The notes: a model not told the origin generated them from the sequence alone. A stretch of DNA of 64,000 nt from VAZQ01 sp036557705 (GCA_036557705.1 DATBHB010000192.1:1-64000); one strand, 5' to 3'. Positions 1 through 8,545 are shown, counted from the first letter of the stretch. Numbers and translations are program-made.

Positions 1-1028
1 GTGTTGTGCGACCCGCCGTTCACGAAACTGATGTTCGGGGCGATGTCCTGGATCTTCAGGCTGCCGCCGTCGGCCGTGTAGTAGGCATCGCTGTCGAGAT
101 AGAAGCCGTTGCCCACGCGCCGCAGCACCCACTGCCAGCGCACATTCTCGATCGGAGCCGGCGCCGCCGCCTTGCCGCGCAGCTCCGCCGGAATCGCGAA
201 GGCGTCGGCGGGAAGGGCCGAATTCACGGAAGCTTCCGTCAGGGTGGTGTCGAAGATCTTCAGACCATTGATGGTGATGACCTGGTGGAACGGCACTTTT
301 ACGCCGTGGCCGGCTTCGCGCCAGTCGGAGAGTGTCTGATCGTAATTGGAGTCGCCTTCGATCACGTCGAAATCGCGCGTCCGCACGACCGCCGGCAGGC
401 CGGTTGCCGGATCGAACAGCACGATGAAGGTGCCGTAATTGCCGCGATACTCGACCGCCGGATAGCTCTTGTCGTTGACGGTCTGCGCCGGATAGTCCGA
501 CACCCGGCCCGGATTGGCGTGCATCTCACCGACGACGTTGTCGCGCTCCAGTTCGCGCAGCTCCGCCGTCAGCCTCACCCCGGACATCGTATGCAGCGGC
601 TTGTCGGCCGGGCCGACGGCGCGGGCCGGTGTCCCGTTATTGACGTCGACGCCGGTGACGTAGCCGCCCATCTTGCCGCCGATCTCGTTCGAGAACACCT
701 CGGTGTAGTTGCGCGTTCCGCCATTCGGCTTCGGGCGGACCCAGTCCACGCGGTAAAGGCCGCGCCCAAGGTCGGCACTCTCGGTGAATGTCGAGACGCC
801 AAAATCGCCCGTTTCGGGCTTGTAGGTGTCTTCGGATTCGCCCGGATCCCAGGTGTGCGTACTGCCCTTCACGACAAGAGTATTGACCGGGTTCGTCAGG
901 CCCATCGCCTTATAAGCGGCGTCGGCCCGCTCTTGCGGCGAAGTCGGCGCGGCCGAGACCAGACCGATTCCGAGGCCGATCGTGGCAGCGGAAAGCAGGG
1001 CGGCAGCAAGCGGTCGGTGTCTATCCAT
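1..1028 (-). CDS. Secreted protein, N-terminal part, probable MBL-fold hydrolase (runs off left edge)
   Basis: The frame is open from the ATG at 1028 to the window edge, so the C-terminus is missing. A ribosome site GAGGAGG precedes the ATG. Residues 1-26 look like a Sec signal peptide ending near SAAP. About 300 mostly beta-type residues follow, and the visible part ends in ISFVNGGSHN. In many secreted MBL-fold proteins that kind of phrase opens the metallo-beta-lactamase domain (inference). The zinc motif HxHxDH would lie beyond the edge, so activity cannot be judged. The long plus-strand frame over this stretch is an antisense shadow with many Arg, His and Val. Confidence 0.6.
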   Translation of the reverse strand, partial: MDRHRPLAAALLSAATIGLGIGLVSAAPTSPQERADAAYKAMGLTNPVNTLVVKGSTHTWDPGESEDTYKPETGDFGVSTFTESADLGRGLYRVDWVRPKPNGGTRNYTEVFSNEIGGKMGGYVTGVDVNNGTPARAVGPADKPLHTMSGVRLTAELRELERDNVVGEMHANPGRVSDYPAQTVNDKSYPAVEYRGNYGTFIVLFDPATGLPAVVRTRDFDVIEGDSNYDQTLSDWREAGHGVKVPFHQVITINGLKIFDTTLTEASVNSALPADAFAIPAELRGKAAAPAPIENVRWQWVLRRVGNGFYLDSDAYYTADGGSLKIQDIAPNISFVNGGSHN

Positions 1029-1362
1029 CGGAAGTCCTCCTCATTTGAATTCGAGCGTTGCCCCCACCCTGGGTTCCCATCAACAATCTGACGCTGGCGC
1101 AGATTGGCATGGGTGCGCAAGCGCCGGAATATTCTCCCATCGGCAGCCCTCGTCCCGCAGTTCGCGCTGCGCTTGAAATCGGCATGGCCGCCCACGCGTT
1201 ATCACGCCTCGGGGTTCACGGATGCGCTCGGACCCCGGTTTCGGGCGTGGTATGCTGGGCAATGCGGGCGGGAGCAGTCGCGTCGCGAAGCAGGGCGATC
1301 AGGCGGCGAAGACCTGCGGGCCATCTCGGAAACAAAATTGGATCTGCGAAGGGAGGTCACAC
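1029..1362. other. Intergenic region, divergent promoters presumed
   Basis: This stretch separates the minus-strand secreted protein gene from the plus-strand hydrolase pseudogene. I see no convincing coding frame or palindrome in it. It should hold the promoters of both flanking genes. Confidence 0.4.
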
Positions 1363-1840
1363 ATGCGAAACGCAAAGCTCTCTGTGCTCGTTACCGCGGC
1401 GACGTTCGCGCTCATCGGTGCGGCCAACTCCCAGGAGGTCGGCACGCTCGGGGGCCTATAGCTGGGCCATCGCCGACATACGCCCTGCTTTGGTGAAGGG
1501 AATCGTCGGGATAGAAGCCGGCGGCCCGCCGTTCTACGAAGTCTTATTCCCAGGGCCGCCAGATTGGTTCAAGGACGGCAAGATCACCAAGCCGTGGGGC
1601 CTCAACTACTCGAAGGTGACTTACGCGCCGGCCGCGGCCGCCCCTTCCGAGCTAGCCATCGTGCGACAGGAGAAGCCGGACGCACCCGACCTCGTGCGTT
1701 GCTGGCTGCAGAAGGAGCCGGCGCGGCAACTTTCCAATCTCAAGGGCATCCCGATCCTGCTTCTCACCACGGAGGCGTCCTTTCATGTGACATACGATCA
1801 TTGCGCCTCGCTCTACCTGAAGCAGGCCGGCGTCGACAAC
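1363..1840 (+). pseudogene. Remnant of secreted alpha/beta-hydrolase (esterase-like)
   Basis: An ATG at 1363, with GGAGG-type ribosome site, begins a clear signal peptide (MRNAKLSVLVTAATFALIGA). After 33 codons the frame stops at 1461. A different frame from about 1455 then continues with hydrolase-like sequence: SWAIADIRPALVKGIVGIEAG, then a segment rich in WF, PWG and LLTTEASFH typical of the region after the nucleophile elbow. The part with the oxyanion loop and nucleophile is deleted. The 3' end breaks off near 1840, where the sequence passes into the 3' end of a minus-strand phage-like ORF. The gene therefore has an internal deletion with frameshift plus a 3' truncation. Family assignment is moderately sure. 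Confidence 0.6.
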
Positions 1841-2249
1841 GCCGCGCCGCTTCCTCGATCGGCAGCTTTGCCCGCGCGATTGCGCGCTTGAGCTTCTCGG
1901 CCTCGATGCCGTCGCCGCTTGCCCGCACGCCGACGATGTTGCCGCTCTTGCGGTCGACAATGAGAACGGGCGGCGAGGCAAGCGCGCGGCCGTCCTCCGA
2001 CATCACCCATTCCGCCGGCGCCTGGCCCGCGCCAGGACCGGAGATTTCCGACTCGCGCACGCAATCGAGATAGCCGGCGCGGGCAAGCGCGCGCACGATG
2101 GCGCGCGCGCGGCCGCGCGAGAGGCCCGCGGCCGCGGCCGCGTCGCGTGCGGTCCAGACGCCGCGACGCGCGCGCGCCCAGGCCCACAGCCGCGCTGCGC
2201 CACTATCGCGCCGCGGCCGGCGATGGATCGAGCCGGGCCGCGGGCTCAT
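1764..2249 (-). CDS. Small helix-turn-helix-like protein, phage-type, 3' end chimeric
   Basis: A 161-residue frame. Residues 20-60 (LWAWARARRGVWTARDAAAA, then GLSRGRARAIVRALARAGYL) look like a winged-helix domain that senses or binds DNA. A beta-rich stretch follows (PVLIVDRKSGNIVGVRASG). The ATG overlaps the stop of the upstream gene in an ATGA arrangement, showing translational coupling. The last ~30 residues read antisense over the hydrolase remnant, so the true C-terminus was probably lost at the junction near 1840. I do not recognise a named family. Confidence 0.5.
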   Translation of the reverse strand: MSPRPGSIHRRPRRDSGAARLWAWARARRGVWTARDAAAAAGLSRGRARAIVRALARAGYLDCVRESEISGPGAGQAPAEWVMSEDGRALASPPVLIVDRKSGNIVGVRASGDGIEAEKLKRAIARAKLPIEEAARRCRRRPASGRARRNDRMSHERTPPW

Positions 2250-2491
2250 GGCCGGATTTCCTCGACCCTGTCCTCGACCCGGTTGATGCGATCAACCAGC
2301 CGCGCGACCTGGCTGCGGATCGCCCGCATTTCTGCGAGCATCAGAGCATCCGCGCTGCTCTGCGATGTCACCGTATGGTCGAGCCGCGCGATCGTCGCGC
2401 TGTGCAGCGCGAGCTCCTCGCGGATATTGCCGAGCTCGGCCAGGATGCGCTCGTTCTGGCGGGCGAGAAACCCGAGATCGATTTCGGCCAT
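2246..2491 (-). CDS. Small coiled-coil protein of unknown function
   Basis: 81 residues from the ATG at 2491, which has GGAG eight bases upstream; an earlier ATG at 2518 lacks such a site. The whole chain is heptad-like (IRAELGNIREELALHSATI-type spacing) and ends in RVEDRVEEIRP, so a short dimeric coiled coil is likely. It sits in a string of four-base ATGA overlaps with its downstream neighbour, as in phage small-gene clusters. No function recognised. Confidence 0.55.
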   Translation of the reverse strand: MAEIDLGFLARQNERILAELGNIREELALHSATIARLDHTVTSQSSADALMLAEMRAIRSQVARLVDRINRVEDRVEEIRP

Positions 2492-2575
2492 ATGACGCTC
2501 CACTGTTGTCGGCAGCACTCTCGCCTAATATAGTATCGCGGTCAAATGCATTTGCGCCGCATGGTAGCCGCGGTC

Positions 2576-2821
2576 CTAACCGGAAAACCCCCACCACTTG
2601 CGCATGCAGGTCTCGCAGAAGCGGGCGCCGCGGCCCTCGCTGTCCCACAACATCAGCGGCACGTCGTCTTCGCCGATTGGAGCCAGACAATCGAGGTAGC
2701 TGCAGTGCGCGCCTTCCGGCGCGTCGGCCGCGCCCCAGGTGACTCGTGACCAGTCGAAGCCGGGCAGCGGCTCTAGCCGCGGCCGCTTCGGCGCGCCGGG
2801 CGGGCTCGTCGGACCTCTCAT
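2576..2821 (-). CDS. Small Cys-containing protein of unknown function
   Basis: 81 residues. It ends in a segment with CSYLDCLAPIGEDDVPLMLW and a FCETCMRKW motif: paired cysteines spaced like a small zinc-binding knuckle. It overlaps the next upstream gene by ATGA (2818-2821). Part of the phage-like small gene string beside tRNA-Pro. Function unknown. Confidence 0.5.
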   Translation of the reverse strand: MRGPTSPPGAPKRPRLEPLPGFDWSRVTWGAADAPEGAHCSYLDCLAPIGEDDVPLMLWDSEGRGARFCETCMRKWWGFSG

Positions 2822-3093
2822 GCGTGCCCCGCCTGGTTCGGCGCGGTGATGGCGACGCGTGAGTTGATCAGCGCCGCCTCGATCTGGTCCGCCGCCGGCG
2901 CCGAGTAGCAGCCGAAGTGATAGCCGTAAAAATAGCGGCGGCGGTCGCCCGGCAGCATCAGCGAGATGAAACGAATGTCGCCGGCGCCGAGCCGGCGCAG
3001 GCAGAACTGACACGGCACGTTGCGTCCCGGATCATAGGCGGGTTGCGTCTGGCCGGGCGCATCGTAGTAGCCGAAAATCGACGAGTCGCTCAT
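2818..3093 (-). CDS. Small Cys-rich protein of unknown function
   Basis: 91 residues from the ATG at 3093. It has CQFCLRRLG in the middle and YHFGCYSAP near the end, which together could form a zinc-binding unit. Overlaps both neighbours by four bases (ATGA). Same small-gene cluster; function unknown. Confidence 0.5.
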   Translation of the reverse strand: MSDSSIFGYYDAPGQTQPAYDPGRNVPCQFCLRRLGAGDIRFISLMLPGDRRRYFYGYHFGCYSAPAADQIEAALINSRVAITAPNQAGHA

Positions 3094-3317
3094 CCGCCGT
3101 GCTCCTGCATCGGAACCGAGCGCGGCACGCCGCACGCGCGCTTGATCTCCTCGGCGTGTTCCTCAACCCACTTGAGCGTGCGCAGCGCCGCTTCGAGCCG
3201 CGCCACGTGGTAATCGAGTTCGCTCTGCCGGCGCTTTCCCGCGCGCACGAGGCCCGGATAGACGCGCCGCCGGCAGTCGATTTCCTCGATTTGCTGGGCC
3301 AGCGAGATCGCGGTCAT
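3090..3317 (-). CDS. Small helical protein of unknown function
   Basis: 75 residues, rich in Glu, Arg and Leu and predicted almost wholly helical (SELDYHVARLEAALRTLKWV). First gene of the coupled string 3317 to 1764 and the one nearest the tRNA-Pro gene. Function unknown; the size and packing suggest a phage or integrative-element accessory gene. Confidence 0.5.
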   Translation of the reverse strand: MTAISLAQQIEEIDCRRRVYPGLVRAGKRRQSELDYHVARLEAALRTLKWVEEHAEEIKRACGVPRSVPMQEHGG

Positions 3318-3429
3318 ATCAGCTGCGCCGGCACAAACTGGCTCTCGATGAATTCATCGGCGCCGCCCGTGACGCGCGCGTTTCTGTGGCCGAAACTGTG
3401 GCCGCGGCTTAGATGATGTGGGAGAAAGC

Positions 3430-3506
3430 TGGTCGGAGTGGCAGGATTTGAACCTGCGACCCCCTCGTCCCGAACGAGGTGCTCTACCAGGCTGAGCCAC
3501 ACTCCG
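3430..3506 (-). tRNA. tRNA-Pro (anticodon CGG)
   Basis: On the minus strand a full cloverleaf can be read: acceptor CGGAGTG paired with CACTCCG, D-arm with AGCCTGGTAGAGC, anticodon loop TTCGGGA (anticodon CGG, proline), T-arm GGTTCAAATCC, discriminator A and an encoded CCA. The phage-like small genes start directly beyond its 3' end (left side), the usual side for integration into a tRNA gene. Confidence 0.95.
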
Positions 3507-3601
3507 ACGGCGCGCTTTATATACGGCGGCGCCTTGCGGCCGCAAGCACGGTGGCTCAATACAGCGGCAAGCACGGTAGTGATGTCGACACGGTAGCTCC
3601 A

Positions 3602-4606
3602 GTGAGCGCGGCGCCGATCACGCGGGTCATGCACGCGAATGCAGAGGCGGTCGCGGCGGCGGCGCGCTGCCTCGCCGCCGGCGGCCTCGTGGCGTTCCCG
3701 ACCGAGACCGTCTACGGGCTCGGCGCCGACGCGCAGAATGGAGAAGCCGTGGCGCGGCTCTATAACGCCAAGGGCCGCCCCACGTTCAACCCGCTCATCG
3801 CGCATGTGGCGGATATCGCTGCGGCAGACCGCCTCGCCGAGTTCAACGCCGATGCGGCGCGGCTCGCGCAGGCGTTCTGGCCTGGCGCGCTCACGCTCGT
3901 TTTGCCCAAGCGGCCCGGCTGTCCGGTGGCGGAACTTTCAACCGCCGGTCTCGAGAGCATCGCCTTGCGTGTGCCGGACCATCCGGTCGCGCGCGCCGTG
4001 ATCGCGGCGTTCGGCGCCCCGGTTGTGGCGCCGTCAGCCAACCGATCGGGACATGTGTCGCCGACGACCGCCCAGCATGTGCTCGCCGACTTGCGCGGGC
4101 GCATCGATCTCATCGTCGACGGTGGGCCGGCGCCCATCGGCATCGAATCGACCATCGTGGCTTGCCTCGAAGGCCCGCTGCTGCTGCGGCCGGGCGGCGT
4201 ACCGCGCGCCGAGATCGCGCGCATCCTCGGCTGCGACCTGCCCGATACGTCGGCATCCGAACCTGCGGGCGCTGCGCACGCGCCGCTGGCTCCGGGGCAG
4301 CTTGCCTCCCATTACGCGCCGCGTACGCCGCTGCGGCTCGACGCGGCTGAAGTCGCCGCAGGCGAAGCCGTGTTGGCATTCGGCCCCGAACTGCCGGCCG
4401 GCGTCGCGTGCGCGGTGAAGCTCCTCAACCTCTCGCCGCGCGGCGATCTCATCGAGGCCGCAGCGAACCTGTTCTCCCATCTGCGCGCGCTCGATGCCGC
4501 GGGCGCTCGCGCCATCGCGGTCGTTCCGGTGCCGCAGACCGGACTGGGCGAAGCGATCAACGACCGGCTGCGGCGCGCCGCGGCGCCGCGCCGGCCGGCG
4601 TCTTGA
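3602..4606 (+). CDS. L-threonylcarbamoyladenylate synthase, Sua5/YrdC/YwlC type
   Basis: Makes threonylcarbamoyl-AMP from Thr, bicarbonate and ATP, the first step of the tRNA t6A37 modification. The YrdC core spans about residues 10-200: GGLVAFPTETVYGLGA, the substrate-pocket KGRP, then SANRSGHVSPT and STIV. A C-terminal Sua5 domain follows a linker with the typical PGQLASHYAPRTPL. I chose GTG 3602 because the strand ITRVMHA lies before the first ATG (3629) and matches the N-terminus of Sua5 proteins. Neither start has a strong ribosome site. Total 334 residues, normal for long-form Sua5. Confidence 0.85.
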   Translation: MSAAPITRVMHANAEAVAAAARCLAAGGLVAFPTETVYGLGADAQNGEAVARLYNAKGRPTFNPLIAHVADIAAADRLAEFNADAARLAQAFWPGALTLVLPKRPGCPVAELSTAGLESIALRVPDHPVARAVIAAFGAPVVAPSANRSGHVSPTTAQHVLADLRGRIDLIVDGGPAPIGIESTIVACLEGPLLLRPGGVPRAEIARILGCDLPDTSASEPAGAAHAPLAPGQLASHYAPRTPLRLDAAEVAAGEAVLAFGPELPAGVACAVKLLNLSPRGDLIEAAANLFSHLRALDAAGARAIAVVPVPQTGLGEAINDRLRRAAAPRRPAS

Positions 4607-4659
4607 AAAACAACCCGGCCTTGGTTATCTGGCCAGTCTGGTCAGAAGCGGGTGTTTTG

Positions 4660-5148
4660 ATGAAAAATGCCGGGAAGCCCTCAACGCGCAAAAAGGGTGC
4701 GCAGCAACACCCTGGTCGAACAATGGCGGGTTTCCTCGAACGAACCAGACAGTACCGTCTTGACGGCGATGTTAACTTCGACCCGCCTGCGCACAGGGGA
4801 TTTCCAGAGAAGCGCTTGAAGAACCGACGCAGAACCCTCGGGGCCAAGCAGGCTGCTCAAGGTGTAACGGCGACCTGGAAATTACAGGATGCAAAGACCC
4901 AGTTCTCCGAACTCGTCCGCCGCGCACGCGCTGGCGAGCCGCAGCAGGTTACGGTCCACGGCAAACCGGCGGTCGTCGTGCTCGACCCTGAGCGGTTCGA
5001 ATTTCGGCCAAAGCCGCAGAAAGAGGCGACGTTGGCCGGGTTCGTGGAGCGGTCGAAAAAATATCGCGGATTGGGACTTAAGTTACCACCCCGCATCAAA
5101 ATGGATTTTCCGAATGAGCGAAATCCGTTCGACGAGGATGACCGGTGA
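4660..5148 (+). CDS. Phd/YefM-type antitoxin with N-terminal duplicated tail
   Basis: The antitoxin core begins near 4864 (VTATWKLQDAKTQFSELVRR then PQQVTVHGKPAVVVLDPERF), a Phd/YefM DNA-binding fold that represses its own operon and neutralises the downstream toxin. The C-terminal tail TLAGFVERSKKYRGLGLKL is echoed in the N-terminal extension by TMAGFLERTRQYRLDGDV. The extension therefore looks like the tail of another, deleted antitoxin copy. Start is uncertain: ATG 4660, ATG 4723 or TTG 4816 are all possible. The stop overlaps the toxin start (GTGA). Confidence 0.7.
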   Translation: MKNAGKPSTRKKGAQQHPGRTMAGFLERTRQYRLDGDVNFDPPAHRGFPEKRLKNRRRTLGAKQAAQGVTATWKLQDAKTQFSELVRRARAGEPQQVTVHGKPAVVVLDPERFEFRPKPQKEATLAGFVERSKKYRGLGLKLPPRIKMDFPNERNPFDEDDR

Positions 5149-5591
5149 AGTGGTTGCTGGACACCAACGTCGTCTCCGAGCATGTCCGTCCTCATCCCAA
5201 TAACGCCGTCATCGAATGGGTGGCTCGACGTTCACCCGAGCAGATCGCGGTCAGTGACGTCACGATCGCGGAATTGCGCATTGGGGCAATGACCACGCCT
5301 GACGACCGGCGACGGCGACAGCTCACACGATGGCTCGACGATGAATTATCCGCAATGCTCGGCCGCAACGCGTTGCCCGTAACATTGGAAATCCTGATTG
5401 AGTGGCTGCAACTCGGGCGTAACTTATCGGCCGTGGGGCGGACCCGCGCCCCACCAGATTTGCTGATCGCTTCGACGGCGCGGGTTCATGATCTCATCGT
5501 CGTCACCCGCAACGTCCGAGATTTCGACGGGACTGGTGTCACCCTATACGATCCCTGGACCGGCAAGACCCACGTCATGGATGCTGCCTGA
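5145..5591 (+). CDS. VapC/FitB-type PIN-domain toxin
   Basis: 148-residue PIN ribonuclease with GTG start overlapping the antitoxin stop. Acidic metal ligands are visible: D6 in LLDTNVVSE, E in TIAELRIG, D in PPDLLIASTA, and D in VTRNVRDFDGTG. Family role: Mg-dependent cleavage of RNA, held in check by the adjacent Phd-type antitoxin. The pairing of a Phd-like antitoxin with a FitB-like PIN toxin is common in Alphaproteobacteria. Confidence 0.85.
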   Translation: MKWLLDTNVVSEHVRPHPNNAVIEWVARRSPEQIAVSDVTIAELRIGAMTTPDDRRRRQLTRWLDDELSAMLGRNALPVTLEILIEWLQLGRNLSAVGRTRAPPDLLIASTARVHDLIVVTRNVRDFDGTGVTLYDPWTGKTHVMDAA

Positions 5592-7012
5592 TGCTCGACA
5601 CGCCGCGCGGCCTCGATTCCGATCTTCTGGCACGCTTCGCCGCCATCGTCGGCGAGCGCCATGCGCTCACCGATGCGGCCGAGATCGCGCCCTATCTCAA
5701 CGAAGAGCGCGATCTCTATCACGGCAGTTCGCCCCTGGTGCTGCGGCCGGGAACGGTCGCCGAAGTGGCCGCGGTTCTCACTCTCGCCAACGAGACCGGC
5801 ACGCCCATTGTGCCGCAGGGCGGCAATACCGGGCTCGTCGGCGGGCAGACCCCGCAGCACGGCGAAGTGCTCCTCTCGCTCACGCGGCTTGACCGCATCC
5901 GCGAGGTCGACCCGACATCGAACACGATGACCTGCGAGGCGGGCGTGGTGCTGGCGAAAGCCCAGGAGGCCGCTGCCGCCGCGGGGCGGCTGTTTCCGCT
6001 TTCGCTCGGCGCCGAAGGAAGCTGCACCATCGGCGGCAATCTCTCGACCAATGCCGGCGGCACCGGCGCGCTCGCTTACGGCGTGGCGCGCGATCTGGTG
6101 CTCGGCCTCGAAGTCGTGCTCGCCGACGGACGCGTGCTCAACAACCTGCGCAAGCTCAAGAAGGACAACACCGGCTACGATCTGCGCCACGTCTTCATCG
6201 GCGCCGAAGGGACGCTCGGCGTCATCACGGCGGCGGTGCTGCGGCTCTTTCCGCGCCCGCGCGCGGTCGAGACCGCCTTCGTCGGCGTGCCGTCGCCGGA
6301 CTCGGCGCTCGCGCTTCTTGATCTATCGGCCGAGCGCGCTCCCGGCGCCGTCACCGGCTTCGAACTCATTCCGCGCATTGCGCTCGAATTTGCCGTGCGG
6401 CACGCGCCGATGTGCCGCGACCCGCTCGCGCAATCGCATCCCTGGTACGTGCTGTTGGAGCTTTCGTCGCAGGCGCGCGCCGGCCTGCGCGGCGCCATGG
6501 AGGATATTTTGCAAACGGGCGCCGAACGCGGCCTCGTCGAGGACGCCACCATCGCCGAGAGCCTCGAACAGGCGCACGCCTTCTGGCTCCTGCGCCATCA
6601 CATCGCCGATACGCAGAAATACGAGGGCGGCTCGATCAAGCACGACGTTTCCGTGCCGGTGAATGCGGTACCGCAGTTCATCGGCGAAGCGAGCGCCGCG
6701 GTCGAGGCGATGATCCCGGGCTCGCGCGTCGTGCCGTTCGGTCATCTCGGCGACGGCAATATTCATTTCAACGTCAGCCAGCCGCTCGGCGCCGACCGCG
6801 CCGCCTTTCTGGCGCGGTGGGACGAAGTGAACGAAGCGGTCTTCGCCGTCGTGGCGAAACACTCGGGCTCGATCTCGGCCGAGCACGGCATCGGCGTGAT
6901 GAAACGCGATCTTCTTCCCCGCGTGAAGGATCCGGTCGCCTACGAGCTGATGCAAACCCTCAAGCGCACGCTCGATCCCAAGGGCATCCTCAATCCGGGA
7001 AAGGTTTTGTAG
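5591..7012 (+). CDS. FAD-binding oxidase/dehydrogenase (D-2-hydroxyacid, GlcD-like)
   Basis: 473 residues. FAD-binding PCMH domain in the first half (PIVPQGGNTGLVGGQTP; SLGAEGSCTIGGNLSTNAGG). C-terminal FAD-oxidase cap with VPFGHLGDGNIHFNVSQP and SAEHGIGVMKRDLL. This is the D-lactate / D-2-hydroxyglutarate dehydrogenase / glycolate oxidase GlcD superfamily; the His of GDGNIHF and the His of SAEHG are the usual metal or substrate ligands. The exact substrate cannot be told from sequence. Its start overlaps the toxin stop by one base (TGATG). Its stop codon lies inside a REP palindrome. Confidence 0.85.
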   Translation: MLDTPRGLDSDLLARFAAIVGERHALTDAAEIAPYLNEERDLYHGSSPLVLRPGTVAEVAAVLTLANETGTPIVPQGGNTGLVGGQTPQHGEVLLSLTRLDRIREVDPTSNTMTCEAGVVLAKAQEAAAAAGRLFPLSLGAEGSCTIGGNLSTNAGGTGALAYGVARDLVLGLEVVLADGRVLNNLRKLKKDNTGYDLRHVFIGAEGTLGVITAAVLRLFPRPRAVETAFVGVPSPDSALALLDLSAERAPGAVTGFELIPRIALEFAVRHAPMCRDPLAQSHPWYVLLELSSQARAGLRGAMEDILQTGAERGLVEDATIAESLEQAHAFWLLRHHIADTQKYEGGSIKHDVSVPVNAVPQFIGEASAAVEAMIPGSRVVPFGHLGDGNIHFNVSQPLGADRAAFLARWDEVNEAVFAVVAKHSGSISAEHGIGVMKRDLLPRVKDPVAYELMQTLKRTLDPKGILNPGKVL

Positions 7013-7156
7013 GGTGGGTTAGCGCGGCCCGGGCCTTGCGAATTGCTTTGACGTTGATCCGCGCGTAACCCACCATCGAGATCGAGCCGGCGGGTTACGG
7101 CGCGGGCCGGCATCCGTTGCAACCGATATAGATTGGCCGCGCCTAACCCACCCTAC
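7009..7156. repeat. REP palindrome pair, GTAGGGTGGG family (type A)
   Basis: GTAGGGTGGGTT at the left and AACCCACCCTAC at the right form the outer arms of a ~148-bp inverted repeat. The left arm contains the stop codon of the FAD oxidase gene. Same family as the many other type A elements of this window. Confidence 0.85.
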
Positions 7157-7167
7157 AAGGAACCGCC

Positions 7168-8358
7168 ATGCCCGCCATCGAACGCGTAGAAACTCCGATT
7201 TCCTCCCGCGAGCTTGAACGGCGCTGGGCGGCCGTGCGCCGGGAGATGGAGGCGCGCGGTATCGACGCGCTCGTCATGCAGAACGCGAGCGACTGGCTCG
7301 GCGGCTACGTCAAATGGTTCACCGACGTGCCGGCGCACAACGATTATCCGCGCAGCGTGATTTTCCATCGCTCCGACCTGATGACGGTGGTGGAGATGGG
7401 CGCCAAGGACCGCCGCGACCGGCTCGACGGCAAGGACCCGCTCAATCCGGGGGTCGGCGAAATTATTGGCAGTCCCTCGTTCTTCTCGGTCGCTTATACG
7501 CACGAATACGACGGCGCGCTGGTGGCGGCGGAGTTGAAGCGGCGCGGTTGTCGCACGATCGGCTGGCTCGGCCGCGGCCGACTGCATTACGATCTGGTGC
7601 GCGTGGTCGAGGCGCAGCTGTCCGATGCCAAGTTCATCGACACCACCGGTTTCGTCGATGAGATAAAGGCGATCAAGAGCGAAGAAGAGATCGCGCTCAT
7701 TCGCCGTGCCGCCGCCATGCAGGACGCGCAATGGGCGCACGTGGTCGGTGCCGTGAAGCCCGGCATGCGCGACAGCGAGGTCACGGCGCTGGCGCAGTAT
7801 CAGGGCGAGCTTCTCGGCAGCGAACAGGGCCTGTTCCGCTGCTCGTCGGCGCCGCTTGGCGAGCCCGCGATCCTGCGCGGGCGCCATCATCAGGGCCGCA
7901 TCATGCGGCGCGGCGATTACATGACGCTCCTGATCGAGAACAACGGACCCGGCGGCCACTATGCCGAGCTTGCGCGCACCTTCGTGTTCGGCAAGGCCTC
8001 GCCGGAACTATCCGACGCGTTCGCGGTCGTGCGCGATGCGCAGCAGCACACGGCCAATAATCTCAAACCGGGCGCGTCCTGCGCCGAAATCTATGCCTGC
8101 CACAACGATTACATGACGAGCCGCGGCGCGCCGCCCGAACAGCGGCTGTTCGGGCACAGCCAGGGTTACGATCTCGTCGAGCGTCCGCTGCTGCGCGACG
8201 ACGAAACCATGCGGCTTGCCGCCAATATGAACGTCGCCGTGCATCCGGGCTTCTTGCGCAGCACCAATTTTGCGTTCATCTGCGACAATTTCCTGATCGG
8301 CGCAAACGGCGCCGTCGAGCGCCTGCACAAGACCGAACAGAAAATCTGGGAATTGTAA
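7168..8358 (+). CDS. M24-fold (creatinase/aminopeptidase P) protein with altered metal sites
   Basis: 396 residues with the two-domain layout of the M24 family: N-terminal creatinase-like domain (to ~130) and C-terminal pita-bread domain from ~160 (EEEIALIRRAAAMQDAQW). In metallo-peptidases of this family two Asp occur in a pattern like D-x-G-x-x-x-x-G-Y-x-x-D. Here the matching text is IENNGPGGHYAELARTF, with Glu at both places. The usual Glu-Pro-Gly after the His motif reads AVHPGFL. His in LFGHSQGYD is kept. It may be a non-peptidase M24 protein such as a creatinase-like C-N hydrolase. Sits between a type A and a type C repeat. Confidence 0.75.
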   Translation: MPAIERVETPISSRELERRWAAVRREMEARGIDALVMQNASDWLGGYVKWFTDVPAHNDYPRSVIFHRSDLMTVVEMGAKDRRDRLDGKDPLNPGVGEIIGSPSFFSVAYTHEYDGALVAAELKRRGCRTIGWLGRGRLHYDLVRVVEAQLSDAKFIDTTGFVDEIKAIKSEEEIALIRRAAAMQDAQWAHVVGAVKPGMRDSEVTALAQYQGELLGSEQGLFRCSSAPLGEPAILRGRHHQGRIMRRGDYMTLLIENNGPGGHYAELARTFVFGKASPELSDAFAVVRDAQQHTANNLKPGASCAEIYACHNDYMTSRGAPPEQRLFGHSQGYDLVERPLLRDDETMRLAANMNVAVHPGFLRSTNFAFICDNFLIGANGAVERLHKTEQKIWEL

Positions 8359-8397
8359 GCGGCCGTTCCGCCCGCGCCTGACTAAGACCGCCCTTGA

Positions 8398-8545
8398 CTA
8401 AGACCGTCATCCTGAGGCGCTCGCCCGGCCCTTTGGCCGGGCGAGCCTCGAAGGATGAACGGCCGCAACCCTGTCGCAAGCCGATGGCCGTCCTCCTTCG
8501 AGGCTCGCGCGCGAAGAACGCGCGCTCGCGCCTCAGGATGACGGT
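8398..8545. repeat. REP palindrome cluster, CATCCTGAGG...CCTCAGGATG family (type C)
   Basis: GTCATCCTGAGGC near 8406 is matched by GCCTCAGGATGAC near 8532. The inner arms GGCGAGCCTCGAAGGATGA and TCCTTCGAGGCTCGC make a compound palindrome. It directly abuts the broken end of the PIN toxin remnant on its right. Confidence 0.8.
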
